Notes: generated by a model not told the origin, from the letters alone. A DNA stretch of 64,000 bases from Erigeron canadensis (GCF_010389155.1 NC_057766.1:28033516-28097515), one strand, 5' to 3'. Counted from the stretch's first letter, positions 15,653 to 28,884 are shown. Numbers and translations: made by a program.

Positions 15653-18285
15653 ACATGATGAAAGTTTATTAGATGCATTTAAAGCTTGGATTTTCTTACT
15701 TCTTAAACTTGAAATCATTATACTATTTGGAAATTGCTAAACAAAGTCTTTAAGGCTTTATTTAACATGCATAAAAAGTTTGTACATTTTTATATTAAAA
15801 GTCCACCCCCTGAATTTTATGGTAAATGTACTACTAATTAATGCACCTTAACCAAAGTCCTTAGACTTCGTTTAGCAAAACCCTATTTTATTAACAGAAA
15901 AAGTTCCAATAATCTCTCTTTCAATGTTAAAAATCAAACTACTATAAAGAAAGTTGTCACTCATGCTATTACAAAGTCAAGTTTTCACAATTTTGATTGT
16001 TGACAAAGCTCTTGGCTATAGTTAAAATCAGAAGAACTGATATTAAATAAATCAATTTATCAACAAGATTATGGATTAATGACCTTCCACTTTTATACAA
16101 CGTTCTACATAACTCGAATAATGATGAAGTATTTATCAATTGTGAATGATTATGTACATCAAGATAGAAATGTTGCAAAGTAGTTTTAATCAGATCCTTC
16201 TTACTCTGTAAAAGCAAATGAATAATAATTAAAATCATTTTATATATATCATCAATATTAAAAGACTTTTTAATATGAAATATGCAAAAATGAAAGGAAA
16301 TTATCTCTTATTAGTATCCAATAGGGGAGTTTTTATCACATATAATATGTAATGAGTTGACTATTTTAATGAATGTTTATGCTAGTTGGGGGAAACTCAG
16401 CACCCACTAGACCTCGCCTTGGCTCTACCGCTGTCAATAGATATATATTTTTGAGAAGAAGTTCGTAGAAGTTCAAGCTAATTTCGGTTAGCTTGTATAG
16501 TTGATGTTTATCTCACTTTGGTGGTTATAATTTCGGTCTTCTAACACCTTGCTAGTTGATAGTTATTAATAATATTTTATTTTACCGTTAAAAAAAAAAA
16601 GAAAAAAAGTTTCAAGGTAATTGGGATGTTTTTAAACATATTCGAGGTAGTTTAACGATAAAAGTGAAATCGTGCGGCGGTAGGAAAAGGAAAGCTCTCT
16701 AACTTTTATTTAGTTTTTGCAATAAAAGATACTTGTACTTATAATATACCGAGTATTCATCAATTTCATGAATCATAGGCCCTACCAATAACTGATTTTA
16801 ATTATCACAACTTTCTCTGTAAACTATTTTGGTAGGTTAATTTAGTTAATCTCAAACTTTTTCCAACTTTCCAACATTTCTTTTTCAATTGACCGTTTAA
16901 AGGTCACTAATCATTCTTATGATGGTGCTGTCCTTTTAAATTCTTATACTAGTGGTTTTATGGCTACTAACTACCACATACAAACAGTAATAAATCCTGA
17001 ATTCTTTTCCACTCATTACTACGGAGTAATACAAAAATAGTAGAATGAGCTCGATATTTTCAAGTTCGATTTGAAGCTTTTGAGTTCAAGTCGTTTATAC
17101 ATTACAGAAGTCATAAATACCATATAATATCCAATGGTAGAATTGCAAAATGATACAAGCTCGATCAAATCTCTAGTTTTTCGAGTCAGATAATAAGAGT
17201 TGAGCTTGACTCGAAAGTCTAATTGAATAGCTCGAGCTCAACTAAACCAAGTCTGAACATCACGATTTCAAGTATTGTACGAGTCAATCTTGAGTAGCTC
17301 AAGGGGAAGCTTCATACTGTTATACCCCATCATTGCCAGTTTAAAATTTTTTGAGCCTTAAACGAGATCAAATTTAGAGAGCTAATCCATCAGCGTATTA
17401 GTTAAAGACTTAAAATAAAAAAGAAATTAAAAAAAGATAGTTTAACTTATGTTGTTAAACTACCAGTAAACAATGTGTAATGATTGATACAAAAATCAAT
17501 AAGAATGTTGTTGCAATACAAATTTTCTAATGGTATATAATCAAATGTCCAAAGACTAAATCTGTTATACAAAAAGTGGAACCTTAGATTTTTAAAACCT
17601 AAAACGATTGCTTAGCTCTTAATAACTATTGAACCGCCTAAAGCCCCATGCTGGTCTATGATGAGTCGCACAATATTTCCTTATCTTAGTATTTAACTTC
17701 TCCATGTTTTATCTGAATTTCTTACTTTAACATACCTTTAAGCATCCATGTTAAACATAACTATATCATTAACATTAAGTATTATTTTACTTTTTGAAAG
17801 AAACAAAACGTATATCGTTATCAAATGCACACATTATTTTTTGCATTTTTGTCAAAACAAAGATTATATTTTAATATACTTGTAGTTAAAAAGTGAGATT
17901 TGACCGTTGTGAGGGAATGATGACAAGCATGCAACAAAATGGGAAAACCCATTAATTTATAATGGCAGACATTCTCTAAACACCCAAAATTTTGTGTCCT
18001 CTTTTTGCTAATTAGAATATATGCCACATGTTTGTCACTAGACCCCAAAAGATAGCACTTATCACAAACTTTACACGTGAACATATTTATATATCTATGT
18101 GATCGATATAAACAAACCATCGGGTTCTTGAAAGAAATTGTAAATTGATTTGTGCTGAATTGATTTGTTGTTTTAATGTGTCTAATTTTTGTGCACATTT
18201 CGAGTAGAAATAGAGTCAAAGAATTGTTTAAACTAGATTGAGTCTAATCAACTGAAAGTGATGGCATCTCCACCATTGTTTTTTA
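15653..18285. other. Intergenic DNA without a recognised gene
   Basis: AT-rich spacer. It contains a probable LINE tail near 16.4-16.6 kb and a 17.05-17.3 kb stretch rich in GAGCTCGA/AAGCTCGA-like motifs that resembles an old dispersed repeat (a similar stretch is at 24.3-24.65 kb). Open frames here start at non-ATG codons or lack domain motifs. Confidence 0.45.
16405..16604 (+). mobile_element. 5'-truncated LINE tail
   Basis: A T-rich 3' UTR-like stretch ending ATTAATAATATTTTATTTTA is followed by an A-rich tail (16590-16607). This is the usual form of plant L1 3' ends after 5' truncation. No coding remnant is recognisable and the left edge is a guess. Confidence 0.4.
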
Positions 18286-18470
18286 GTATCTCAACCACAA
18301 CTACTTTTTGCAGCGATAGTCGTTGTAAATAGTGTGGGTCCCCTGTGTGTAATGACAAATCTGACAAAGTAATAACGGATCCCCTGTCAGTAATCGCCGC
18401 AAATAGTTGGATATGGACAAAACACCACTATTTGTAGCAATAATCGCTGCAAATAATGTGGTTGAATTAC
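18286..18470. mobile_element. MITE-like element with imperfect terminal inverted repeats
   Basis: The left end, CTCAACCACAACTAC...TTTGCAGCGAT, is mirrored by ATCGCTGCAAATAATGTGG at the right end. The inner GTAATCGCCGCAAATAG repeats the same core. It lies about 470 bp upstream of the first DGAT2-type gene. The superfamily is unclear. Confidence 0.45.
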
Positions 18471-18935
18471 CAAAAGTCTGGTCGAGATACCAAACGTTAA
18501 AAAAACACTTGCCTTTTTTCTAGATATATAAAGAACAAAAACGAATCATAGCATACTTTAACAAAAATCAGATCATAGCATACACTAAGAACACTTTCAA
18601 CTGATCTGACTTGTTAACAACACGAAACCTATTAATGTGTAATTATTTCAAAAAGGAACACATGACATGAATCCTAATCATGTCTTAAGGTGTTGACCGT
18701 TAACGATACAGAAACATGTTAAAGTTCAACACGAAACATATTAATTTTGTGTTGTGACATGTCATGTTAACATGTCAGTCAGAAATTGCGAGCTTGATTC
18801 TCAATTTTTATTTATAGAAAATTTCAAATTCTAGAACCTTTTCAATCTAACTAAATTTGTTTGCATGAACTTTTCATAATTCACATCTTAAGAAATTTAG
18901 CGTTGAACGATCTCCAAAGACTTTTAGTGTTTCTC

Positions 18936-21917
18936 ATGTCTAATGATCAGGCAAACGAAATTCAGCCACCATGTCGGTCATCGACAGAACCGACACCGGC
19001 TGAGTTTACGGGAAAAAATGGGGCACCAATACACGAATCCCTTGCAATGATAATGTGGCTTGGAACTCTTCATTTCGTAATTTTTCTCATTGTGGCTTCC
19101 TTCATATTTCTTCCTTTATTCAAGTTCTTCATGTAAATAACAATTGCTTAATTACACATCATCCTTTCCCATTTAAATTAAATTGTCGAATTTTTTTTTA
19201 TTAGTTTTCATAATTGTAATATGATTTATTTTTTTAGGGTATTGGGAATCCTGGTGGTGCTTATAATCATCCCAATTAACGAGAACAACAAATGGGGCTT
19301 AGCTTTAGCCAGGTTTATCATCTTTGCCCAAAAACATCATTTGTCTTGAAATGCAAGGGTATAAAATGGACACTTATAAAGTTGATTATTTACAAAAGTA
19401 AAACAAAGTAACTCCCAATGCTATTTTTCGTGGGTTTTGGGTCCCAATACCATCTTTGACGTTGTATGGAGAGGTTGAGATGTAGTCAGCCTTACCCTAA
19501 CAAATATAGAGATATTGTTTTCAGGTTCTACGAAAGGTAGAAAAAGACCTCCGATCGAACCCATGACCTCTGTCTCCAGAGGCGAAGACTCCGACTACTG
19601 ATCGAACCAGTTGTTTTATTTACATGTTTGAATAATGATACACATGATTAAAATCCATAACCCGAAACAGACCATAATCAACTCTAGTATTGATTGATAG
19701 GTCGATATATTCCATTTGTATTCTGATTCCCCATTTTCTGTTTTGGAAATACACAAGAACAGTAGTACTCAATCTCTGCCAAGCCGAGATATGAGGGAGA
19801 TATAAAACATTTATCGACCACGAATGGCCTACTGAACTAGTGGCCGGTTAAGAGTCATGTTTTTTCACAAAAGGTGTTAGGATTGACACCTTCGTATGTA
19901 AACTTAATAATTGGACTCCAATATTTATTTGTAGTAACAGTGGCATATATGTTATTGATATTTACAGATTTCCTATCAATTTCAGGTACATATATAAGCA
20001 TGTGGCTGGTTATTTTCCTATCACGGTATATGTTGAGGATATCAAAGCTTTCAATCCTAATCAAGCTTATGGTATATAATTCTTTATTTATACTCCATTC
20101 GTGTTGTGACATGTATACTGTGATTTTATGCCTAATGAAAAAAATGATTTTTTGACAAGTAATCTCAGAAATGGTAGAAGTTATATATAGTCTAAAAAAT
20201 CAGAGTAAAATGTATAATTAGTTAAGCATGAGATATAGAATAGGACCTAACATATATAGTTATCGGGTCTATAACAGTTTTTGGGTACGAGCCACATTCA
20301 GTTTGGCCACTAGGAGCTGGGATACTATTGGATCTTGCGCGCTATATACCTCTTACAAAGATCAAGATTCTTGCAAGTAGCGCAGTATGTAAGACTTGTC
20401 ACTCTTTTTGAAGGCGCACAATTGTATTGCATAAAATACGTTGTCAATTAATATGTATTGAGCAGGTGTTCTACACCCCTATCTTGAGGCATTACTGGAC
20501 GTGGTTGGGAGTGTCGTCGGTAAACAAGACAAACTTTTCATCGCTTTTGAAAGCCGGGTATAGCTGCATTGTGATACCAGGTGGTGTACAAGAAGCATTT
20601 CATATGAAGCATGATTCTGAGGTTTGTGTTTTATCATTTTCACTTAAAACATACTTATTGATCCTTCTTTATTATAGGTTAAAGTATACATTTACTATAC
20701 ATAGGTTGCATTTGTAAAGGCGAGGAAAGGATTCATACGGCTTGCAATGGAGACAGGTTCACCTGTGGTTCCTGTTTTCGCCTTTGGCCAGGTATTTAGG
20801 GGTGTTGTTTGGATGTGCGTTTTGAAAGTAATGATAAGAAAAATTGGATAATCAAATTCATTATGATAAAATTGGCTGTAGAAAGATTAATACACATCGT
20901 ATCGTGTTCTATATATATTACAGTCCTACGTTTACAACTGGTGGAAGCCACGAGGGAAGTTCTTCTTGAAACTCTCCCGAGTTATGAAGTTTACGCCTAT
21001 CATCTACTGGGGTATCTTCTGGTATGATCAACCCTCATGATTCTGCATTTGAAAGTTAGCTAGATTATCATTATTAATCATAGTTTTTGATGGTTTATAT
21101 AACTGAGCAGCTGAGCTACCTTAATTAGTCCCAATTTAAATGTGTTATTTTGAATTGGGTCTTTGTTGTTGAACTTTGATTGTAGATATTTTTTATTGTG
21201 TTATATAATACTTGATGTAAAATAGATGAATGGATTGGGTTTTAAATCTATTTTACAGAGATATAATTTTCATCAAGATATTATCTAACAAAAACAAGTA
21301 TTTCTACGGTCAAAATTACAAACGAAAGACTTGTAAAGTCAAACTAAGACATTCAAGTTGGGACATTGTGAGTATATCATTATTTATCATAGTTTTGATG
21401 GTTTATATAACTGAGATCATTATTAATCATAGTTTTTGATGGTTTAACTGATTTTCGCAGGTCTTTCATACCATTTCGTCGACCAATTCTTATAGTGGTT
21501 GGTAAACCAATACATTTCAAGATGAACTCTACACCCACTATGGAAGAGGTAACACAAAGTTACTCATTTTTATTTGCAAAATGCACTTTACTAAGACCTT
21601 GCCTATTTCAAGTCCTACTGTCACAACGGTGCAACGTACAGAGATAGGTGTATGTTTGGGGCCGTCATATATGGTCTAACAGAAAAAACTAACAAAGCAG
21701 TCCATGTTCGACTTCAAGGAGAGATTAGAGATATGTAACTCAGTCGATCCCATTGAGTACCTTTTGGTGGATCTATGGATCTTCTTCTTCTAATATGCTT
21801 CTACATATTTTGTAGGTTTCAAAAATACATAGTGAGTTTGTAGAAGCACTTCAAAATCTATTCGATAGACATAAAACACGAGCCGGATATCCTGAGCTTG
21901 AACTACAAATTATGTGA
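18936..21917 (+). CDS. DGAT2: DGAT2-type acyltransferase, diverged tandem copy
   Basis: Encodes 331 residues. Exons: 18936-19132, 19238-19312, 19986-20071, 20278-20384, 20466-20621, 20705-20791, 20924-21021, 21461-21548 and 21816-21917; all are GT-AG and in phase, so the gene is intact. DGAT2 enzymes acylate diacylglycerol with acyl-CoA in the endoplasmic reticulum to make triacylglycerol. Family marks are N-terminal hydrophobic segments (~39-88), YFP at 100-102, EPHS at 124-127 (the plant form of HPHG), PGGVQE at 193-198 and the [19 protein letters not shown] block at ~214-232. It differs from the second copy, and from the conserved plant sequence as I recall it, around 139-146 (LARYIPLTK for the usual TGFMP type) and 165-177 ([13 protein letters not shown] for the usual IWTWLGLTAASRK type). 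Changed acyl donor or acceptor preference is possible but unproven. Confidence 0.9.
19428..19612 (-). mobile_element. tRNA-derived SINE, second family, in DGAT2 intron 2
   Basis: On the minus strand the right end gives a box B-like GGGTTCGATCGG preceded by GGAGACAGAGGTCAT. The body contains CTACATCTCAACCTC. Related copies lie at 22905-23050 (head missing) and about 25575-25815 (inside intron 1 of the second DGAT2 gene). The insertion sites differ between the two genes, so they are separate events. Confidence 0.5.
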
Positions 21918-23322
21918 TTATTAAGCATCATGAAGGCCCTAATGTGGATAAGAAATATATGGAAGATGCAGAAATTGCATTAAGCATTGACATATATTGA
22001 TAGGAACCAATTTGAGATGGTTAATCTCATTCAAGCGAAAAGTAAATAAACGAAACAAATGAAACTAAATTATAGACTTGCTGCAAATTTTTTCTTCTCT
22101 TCCTATAACAAAATGACATTTGAGATAGAATTTTGGGAATGTTATTTTTTGATATATGAAAGTGTAATCACAAAATGAATATGGATAATACAGATGCTTA
22201 ACAAGATTGATGGGCGGTTAACGGCCTACTAAGTACTAACGAACTCCTGAACTAATCTCTATTAGGTTACATTTTATATCCCCATACTATCATATAAGTT
22301 TTAAGTAAAATAAAACAACTATTAAAGTATAACAAATAAAACAATAGGTTTCCCTTCACTAAAAAATAATGTGCATCATGAAAATCATCGTGCATCAATT
22401 TAACCATGATCTAAGGGTCAAGATCTTTTCTCATTTGTTTTACTTTTACACTTGTTTTACAATACCCAACCCCCTATCATATATTGTAACTTATATTTAC
22501 TTACTTCCACAATCTACTCAACATTGTTGTAGTAAAACTCTGGATTTCTGCTTGAACCTTGTTGGCTTTGTATTTCTGAATACATTGTGAGCTTGATGTT
22601 GTTTCATTTCTTTCTTGTATGATCTTATTTTCATAAAGCCAACTATTACAATATATAAGAAGATATTGAAACCACTATCCTAAATCCTAATATTATGGAA
22701 GACATGGATATGAAAATGGAAACGTGCTCTTCTAATGGAATTGTGGATTAAGAACTTCTTAATATCTCCTAAAATCAGGTACGCAAATAGACTTCATGTA
22801 GCGATCATAGGAAACTTGATTAACTGAGCCCTCTAAGTGGTTATGATCACGTATATCATATACATACCAGCATGCTTTGTATAATATAAAAAAAAGTAAG
22901 TAACTGCTCAGTGCCGCCTTCTGCGGGTTTTGAGCCTCAATACCTCAATGGTGTATGAGGGAGGTTAAGATGTAGGCAGACCTTACCTCTACCTAAGTAG
23001 AGAAGCTGCTTCCAGTTTCTATCTAAATGGTAGAAAAGACCCTCCAACCTTTGTATATATAGTATCTAAAAAATGTAAATATTTTTTATTTTAAAAATCT
23101 TCTTTTAATTTTGACTTTAAGTAATTTTAGATGTATTTTATATATTAATTGATAAAACATATATAATTGAACAGTATAATAAAAATTCAATCTATTTTTA
23201 TATTTTATATCAATATAACAATAAACAAAAATATTTATAATTAAGGTTGATAAAAGAAGATTAAAAAAATTTAATTAAGACATTTAAAATGAGACAGAAA
23301 AAAATATAAAATTTTAAATGTT
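21918..23322. other. Spacer between the DGAT2 genes
   Basis: Contains the 3' flank of the first DGAT2 gene and a SINE fragment at 22905-23050. No gene is recognised. Confidence 0.5.
22905..23050 (-). mobile_element. 5'-truncated SINE, second family
   Basis: Shares GGGTTTTGAGCCTCAATACC, GAGGTTAAGATGTAGGCAG and the TAGAGAAGCTGCTTCCAG stretch with the family copies at 19.4 and 25.6 kb. The tRNA-like head is absent. Confidence 0.45.
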
Positions 23323-23521
23323 AGGGCCCGTTTCTTTTTTTAGTCATTAAGTGCTGAGTGTATTAGTGACTGAATACATTAAGATGTCTGTATGTATTAA
23401 GTATAATATATGTAATTGACGGTTATTTTTGTTTATTAAGTAAAAAAAAATATGAAATTTAATTAAATGGTTAATTTTTTAACTATTAATTTTATTAAGT
23501 AAAAAAGAAACAAGGCATTAG
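23323..23521 (+). mobile_element. hAT-type MITE
   Basis: The left end, TAGGGCCCGTTTCTTTTTT, and right end, AAAAAAGAAACAAGGCATTA, form imperfect inverted repeats. The interior matches the inverted copy at 10946-11064. Confidence 0.5.
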
Positions 23522-23599
23522 TGTGTTACGGGCCTGATCAAAACAGGAGTCTTAGTGGGCTTTTAGCCTTTTATGTAAGTCAAAGAAAACGTAAATTTT

Positions 23600-23780
23600 C
23601 AGCACCATTTCTCTCGCCACGCGTCCATTAACGGCGACAAAGAGACAAAATCTAGACACGAATCGAACGTTTGGGTGACTTCCATGACGAAATAAATGCA
23701 CTCATAAGTCTTCACCGTTATATTATTCCGTTGCTTTTGTTTGAAGGAGTTTCAAGATATTTAAAGCCCAATTTTTGCAG
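23600..23780 (+). promoter_or_regulatory. Candidate promoter and 5' UTR exon of second DGAT2 gene
   Basis: A less AT-rich island without an ATG in good context ends in a consensus donor (TTTTTGCAG/GTAAATCT at 23780/23781). A matching acceptor, TGTATGCAG, ends at 25254, 49 bp before the DGAT2 start codon. A UTR intron of about 1.47 kb would join them. Supported only by splice signals and composition. Confidence 0.35.
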
Positions 23781-25303
23781 GTAAATCTCTACTTGTATGA
23801 AAAATAAATTAAAACTAGTAACAGGTAACGTTTCTCATTTGAATTTATATTTTAGTTTCCTCCAATTGGGTCCAAAAGTATATATGATTATTATTTTTTT
23901 TGAAAGTATATGATTATTATTATTTAAAGAAGTCGATGCGTTATAGCAGTTTGTGTTACCAGAATTGATAGTTTGATACAAAAGCAATACTCGTATTTAG
24001 TATTCAATCATGTGCATAAAGGTTTTAATGGTCACGTGGCTTTGCCTGATTCAATAATGTCTATTGAAAGGTGTGCCATGAATAATTTTGTTTTCCTATT
24101 TTCTGAAAGGTCTTTATTGAAGGAAAAAGCTAATTAAAATATAATCAATTCGCTGTTAATTTTTTTTCATATATATAATCAATTTGTTGTAAAATGAAGT
24201 GTGTAACTATTGTATTGTGTAGTAACAAGACGATTTTATCATGAACTTCAACTTCATATATTTATTAAATTTTAAAAGTTACTCATTCCACAAAAATAGT
24301 GTAATGGCTTTCAAATTGTAAACAAGTCGAGAAAAGCTTGTGCAGTGCTAGGCTCGTTTATTGATTATCTTGACGGGTGGGCTTAACCAAATTTTCAAAG
24401 CTTCGTTTGAGCTTGAACTCGAGTATTTTATTATTATCTGTTTAACATTATTTCTATGTTTTGTTTATTTTATTTATGTTTTTTAAAGTATTTCTCAGTT
24501 TGGAGTTTCGGTAGAAGTGGATAAAACTGACTTCAATAAGTTCTTAGGCTTAGCCTTGTTAACCTCGACTATCTCATTCGACTTGAAATAATGCAACAAG
24601 CTTTTGAATATACAAGAGCAAATAACAAATTTTAAGCTCGACCCGGAGACTAATCGAATAGTGATTTTTGGTTCATTTCCAAAGTTTATGTCTATAGTTT
24701 TGTAACATATACATTAAAAGAGTGTATTTTTTGAGATAGCAACTATGGTTATGGAAATTACTATAGGTTGAAATAAGAATCAAAATCCATATATTCTATT
24801 TATTGAAAGTTGAGTTTAATTACGACATTGTCTACTCATACATTCAATTTGAATTTCAAAAGAAATTGGTTAATCCTAGAAACTTTTTTCACCGGTCTAA
24901 AAAATATTTTGCTTATACCCAAATTTAAACCTAGTAATATAGATATCAAAATTAACATATAAACTTAACCTGTTGGTGGGTTATGTCACTATGTGTATAC
25001 TTATTTTTCTAGATCTGGTACCGAATTTTTGATGTCCAATTCAATGAATCAAACAATAAACTTTTTATTCTTTCATTCTCATACTCGAAAACCAAACTCA
25101 TATATGCTTTGAAAAGAAAAACTGTAATAAAGCAACAAAAACTAGCTCCCTTCTTGGGTAGCCCAATATATACTCACAACTTAAAACAAAACTAAAAATC
25201 ACTTTTTAATCTTTTTCTCTAACTTCATTATTGCTCAAACTCATTTGTATGCAGGTTTAGCATTCCCAAACATTTTGGGATTGTTCACCCGCCAATTTTT
25301 CAC

Positions 25304-27299
25304 ATGTCGAAGAAGCAGACTAACCAGGAAACTAATGGGATCCATTCACCGCCACAAACACCAACCTCGTTGTCTGAACCGACAGCGGCAGTGTTCACAA
25401 GTAAAATGGTGTCACCGGTTAATACATTTATAGCAATGATTATATGGCTTGGTTCTGTCCATTTAATAGTTTTGCTCAACTTGGCCTCCTTATTATTGCT
25501 CCCTTTTAACAAATACTTGTTGTAAGTACTTTTTTTTTTTTTTTTTCCTGCTTTGACAAGGAAATTAGATTAAACATTATCAATGTGCCTAGTGATAAGT
25601 GGACCCTAAGATCTTGAAAGAGATTCGGGTTTGAACCTCTTGGAAAAATATGCCTTAGGATGGCCAGAAATGGCCACATGAATTAGAGCCTAAAGCTCGG
25701 TAGATAACCTTACCTTACATCGTAAGGTAGAGAGACTGCTTCTAGGAGAACCTCCGACCATTTTGTAGGATGTGAGGATCGAACCCGTGACCTCTGTCTC
25801 CAAACGCATGAATAGAGATTAGAGATCCTACTACTTTTACTCATTTTTGATTTCTTGTTGCAGGGTATTGGGAATCTTTGTGGTGCTTATGTTCATCCCA
25901 ATTGATGAGAATAGTAAATGGGGATTAGCTATAGCCAGGTTTATTCTCTCTCTTTGTCCCCATAAATCTAGTTAGTTTTGCAAATTCAAAGTGTTACTAT
26001 TATAAGTGCTTCTAAATAAGAGGTTTTGTTCCGCCTGGATTTGACTTTGCAACTTAAAGTAAAGGGCAGGGCAGGGCAGGGCAGATTCTATAGAATATCT
26101 ACATACTTTGTATTTAGCCCCACATTGATGCTTGATCATTGTACTAAAAAAATGCTATGGACGGGTCATGAAAAGTAGTTGTTTGTTACGTTTAAGTCAT
26201 TGGGTGACCCGGTAACACCAATTCAAGAGGTTAAGTTAATAACCTAGATAAGATTAAGAAAATAACTTCTAGAACTTCTTTGGCACGATGATCAGTATGA
26301 GATTACAGGAAAAGTACGTAGATATTCTATGAAATTTAGCCATACGCATATGCCATTCATCATTTCTGTTTGTCATTTGAGAATTTTCATCATTGTATGT
26401 GTTGGCCCAGTTACTGAATGACTTAAATTTTACAACAAACCAACTTTTAGTGACCGTGTGTTTGCTAAACTGGTACACTACTCAAAACTATAATCATTCT
26501 TCATAATGTTAGTTAAGAAATTGGAGCTGCTGATTAGAGTTGTCAATTGTTGATAATTTGATTATAGTGAAGCGATTTCCTTGGACTGAGTAAGTATTTT
26601 TAATTTATATTCCCGATTCATTTCAGGTACATATATAAGCACGTGATTGGTTATTTTCCGGGTACTCTATATGTTGAGGATATTGGAGCTTTCAGTCCTG
26701 ATCAAGCTTATGGTAGTCATTGCCTCTTGTTCTGAAAAAAAATTACAGCTCAAGTTCATCACCACATAATTATATTTTCTTAATACAGTTTTTGGATACG
26801 AGCCTCATTCAGTTTGGCCAATTGGAGCCGGGATACTATCAGATCTTACTGGTTTTATGCCGACTGGCAAAGTCAAGATTCTTGCAAGTACCGCTGTAAG
26901 AATTGCTAGTTACCCTTCAACTATTGACGTTCCAATACAAATTTAGAGTTTTTACATTTGTCAGGTGTTCTACACGCCATTTCTTAGGCATATATGGACA
27001 TGGATGGGACTAACAGCAGCAACAAGGAAAAACTTTTCGTCACTTTTGAAAAATGGATGTAGCTGCATAGTGATCCCAGGTGGAGTACAAGAAGCCTTTT
27101 ACATGGAGCGCGATTCTGAGGTTTGTTTTTAGTTATTTTTATGAAGCACTCCCTTTTATTATTTCTGTCACATGATGGATAAAATTCTATTTTACAGGTT
27201 GCCTTTTTGAATTCAAGAAAAGGATTTATACGCCTTGCAATGGAGACTGATTCACCTTTGGTTCCTGTTTTCGCCTTTGGTCAGGTATTTACTCCTGCG

Positions 27300-27330
<31 letters not shown>

Positions 27331-27902
27331 CTAGTCTTAATTGATAAAAATAACTAAGTTCAAATTTGTATTTACTTTGTAGTCCAATGTTTATAACTGG
27401 TGGAAGCCACGGGGGAATTGGTTTCTGAAACTCTCTCGATCTATAAAGTTCACTCCTATTGTCTTTTGGGGTACCTTATGGTATGTTCAATTCATCTGGT
27501 ATAATTCTACACTCGCATGAATCATGAACCACATAATAATCATCATTAGTCTTGGTGGTTGTCTGTTACCTGTTTTTGCAGGTCTCCTATACCCTTACGA
27601 CGACCAATTCTTGTGGTAGTTGGTAAACCAATACATTTCACGAAAAGTTCTAATCCCACCATGGAAGAGGTATCCAAGTTATTGATCTTAGTTTTCAAGG
27701 GTGTTTCTGTAATTTCACTTTCCGAGTATGCATATGCTTTGTCTGTTATAATTGTATTTTCATAGTATGATCTTTAATTTGCTTTTGCATTGTTTACTAG
27801 GTTTCTGAAGTACACAGTCAATTTGTGGAAGCACTACAAAATCTATTCCATAAATATAAAGCGCGAGCAGGTTATCCTGATCTTGAGTTACGATTGATGT
27901 GA
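25304..27902 (+). CDS. DGAT2: DGAT2-type acyltransferase, conserved tandem copy
   Basis: Encodes 338 residues from exons 25304-25521, 25864-25938, 26627-26712, 26789-26895, 26965-27120, 27198-27284, 27383-27480, 27582-27669 and 27801-27902. All introns are GT-AG in matching phase, with the same exon lengths as the upstream copy except exon 1 (21 nt longer). Expected role: acyl-CoA:diacylglycerol acyltransferase in the endoplasmic reticulum. Motifs: hydrophobic N-terminal segments, YFP at 107-109, EPHS at 131-134, [31 protein letters not shown] at 200-205, then [19 protein letters not shown]. These blocks are closer to the general plant DGAT2 sequence than those of the first copy, so this is the better candidate for the ancestral function. 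The unrelated N termini (first ~30 residues) may affect localisation. Confidence 0.92.
25575..25815 (-). mobile_element. SINE, second family, in intron 1 of second DGAT2 gene
   Basis: ATCGAACCCGTGACCTCTGT on the plus strand is the reverse of a box B-like GGTTCGAT head. The body has TACCTTACATCGTAAGGTAG and GAGAGACTGCTTCTAGGAGA. It is like the 19.4 kb copy and in the same orientation. Edges are approximate. Confidence 0.45.
26063..26084. repeat. GGGCA microsatellite
   Basis: Four units of GGGCA in intron 2 of the second DGAT2 gene. Confidence 0.9.
27299..27324. repeat. AT microsatellite in DGAT2 intron 6
   Basis: An uninterrupted TA run of about 13 units just inside the intron. Confidence 0.85.
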
Positions 27903-28286
27903 TGAGATTGTGCATTTTTACCAATCTAAATTCAACTCCAGAGTACATGTAGCAGCAAGTAAAAGGCATGAAGTTTATAGGTCTACTGAGGGACTATTTT
28001 TCGTGAAAATCGCTTGGAACCAAGCAACTAATATGAATATATGATTCTTTGGCTTACCAAAGTGCTTGAACATAACCTCTTACATGAATGCAACTTCTCA
28101 AATTACTTTGAATAAATGCTTGAAAATGTATTCATTTTTTGCTCCATAGTTCGGTATGTATTTAACTTTAAAGTGTATTATCGTCTTAATTCAACACTTG
28201 TCGTATTGAATCATATTGAGTTGAGATAAAAAAAAAATACCTTCAAGGTTAACCACCCAAATGAAGAAGGTTGACTACATCGATGC

Positions 28287-28465
28287 CCATTGGCGGATGT
28301 AGTATAGAAAGACCGGTGGCAATCGCCCCCGACGACCCAAAAGTTTCTAGTGTATATATATTGTAATTATGTATATTATCGTGTTTTTGTTTCATAATGA
28401 CCTTAATTTTTCAAGTTAAGTTTCTTTTTGCCCCCGATAATCCAATTTCTGGATCCGCCTCTGTG
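28287..28465. mobile_element. Short DNA-transposon-like repeat with GGCGGAT ends
   Basis: The left end is TTGGCGGATGTAG and the right end CTGGATCCGCCTCTG, which are imperfect inverted copies. GGGGCGGATCCACC, typical of the same kind of dispersed repeat, appears at about 31216. Superfamily and target duplication are not resolved. Confidence 0.35.
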
Positions 28466-28884
28466 ACGATGTCCACAAAATTATTACAAACTCCAATTTT
28501 CACCCACGGATTATTATATGTTGTGATCTTTCAATAAAATTCAAAAAAGATCTCTAAGTTTTGATATGAAACAAAAATATCAGATAAAAAAAAAATACTA
28601 AAACAAATATTGTCTAAAAACAGTTTTTAAAAAATGAAACATAATATTTTAAAATGTTTAAAATTACATTATTACTTTAAGTTTACTTGCATTCATTTAC
28701 ATTATTTTTCCTTATCTTTAAATCTAAACTTATAATATTTTCCCAATATTTCAGAAATACATAGTTTTAAGTTTTTTTACTTTTTTTTTATTCAACCTTA
28801 CTAGTTTTTTTTTTTTTTTTTTTTTTACAGAAAACGAATACTTATGTGTGAACAAATATGTTTACTTGTTAAGAGATCAAGTTA

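Noticed and set aside
17821..18219. 132-codon minus-strand frame with many Cys and His residues
   Set aside because: Initiates at TTG, has no regular Cys/His spacing of a zinc finger and no homologue I can name.
18936..21917. First DGAT2 gene as a pseudogene
   Set aside because: Unspliced frames look broken, but each of nine exons has GT-AG borders, matching phase and the same length as in the second copy, giving a complete protein.
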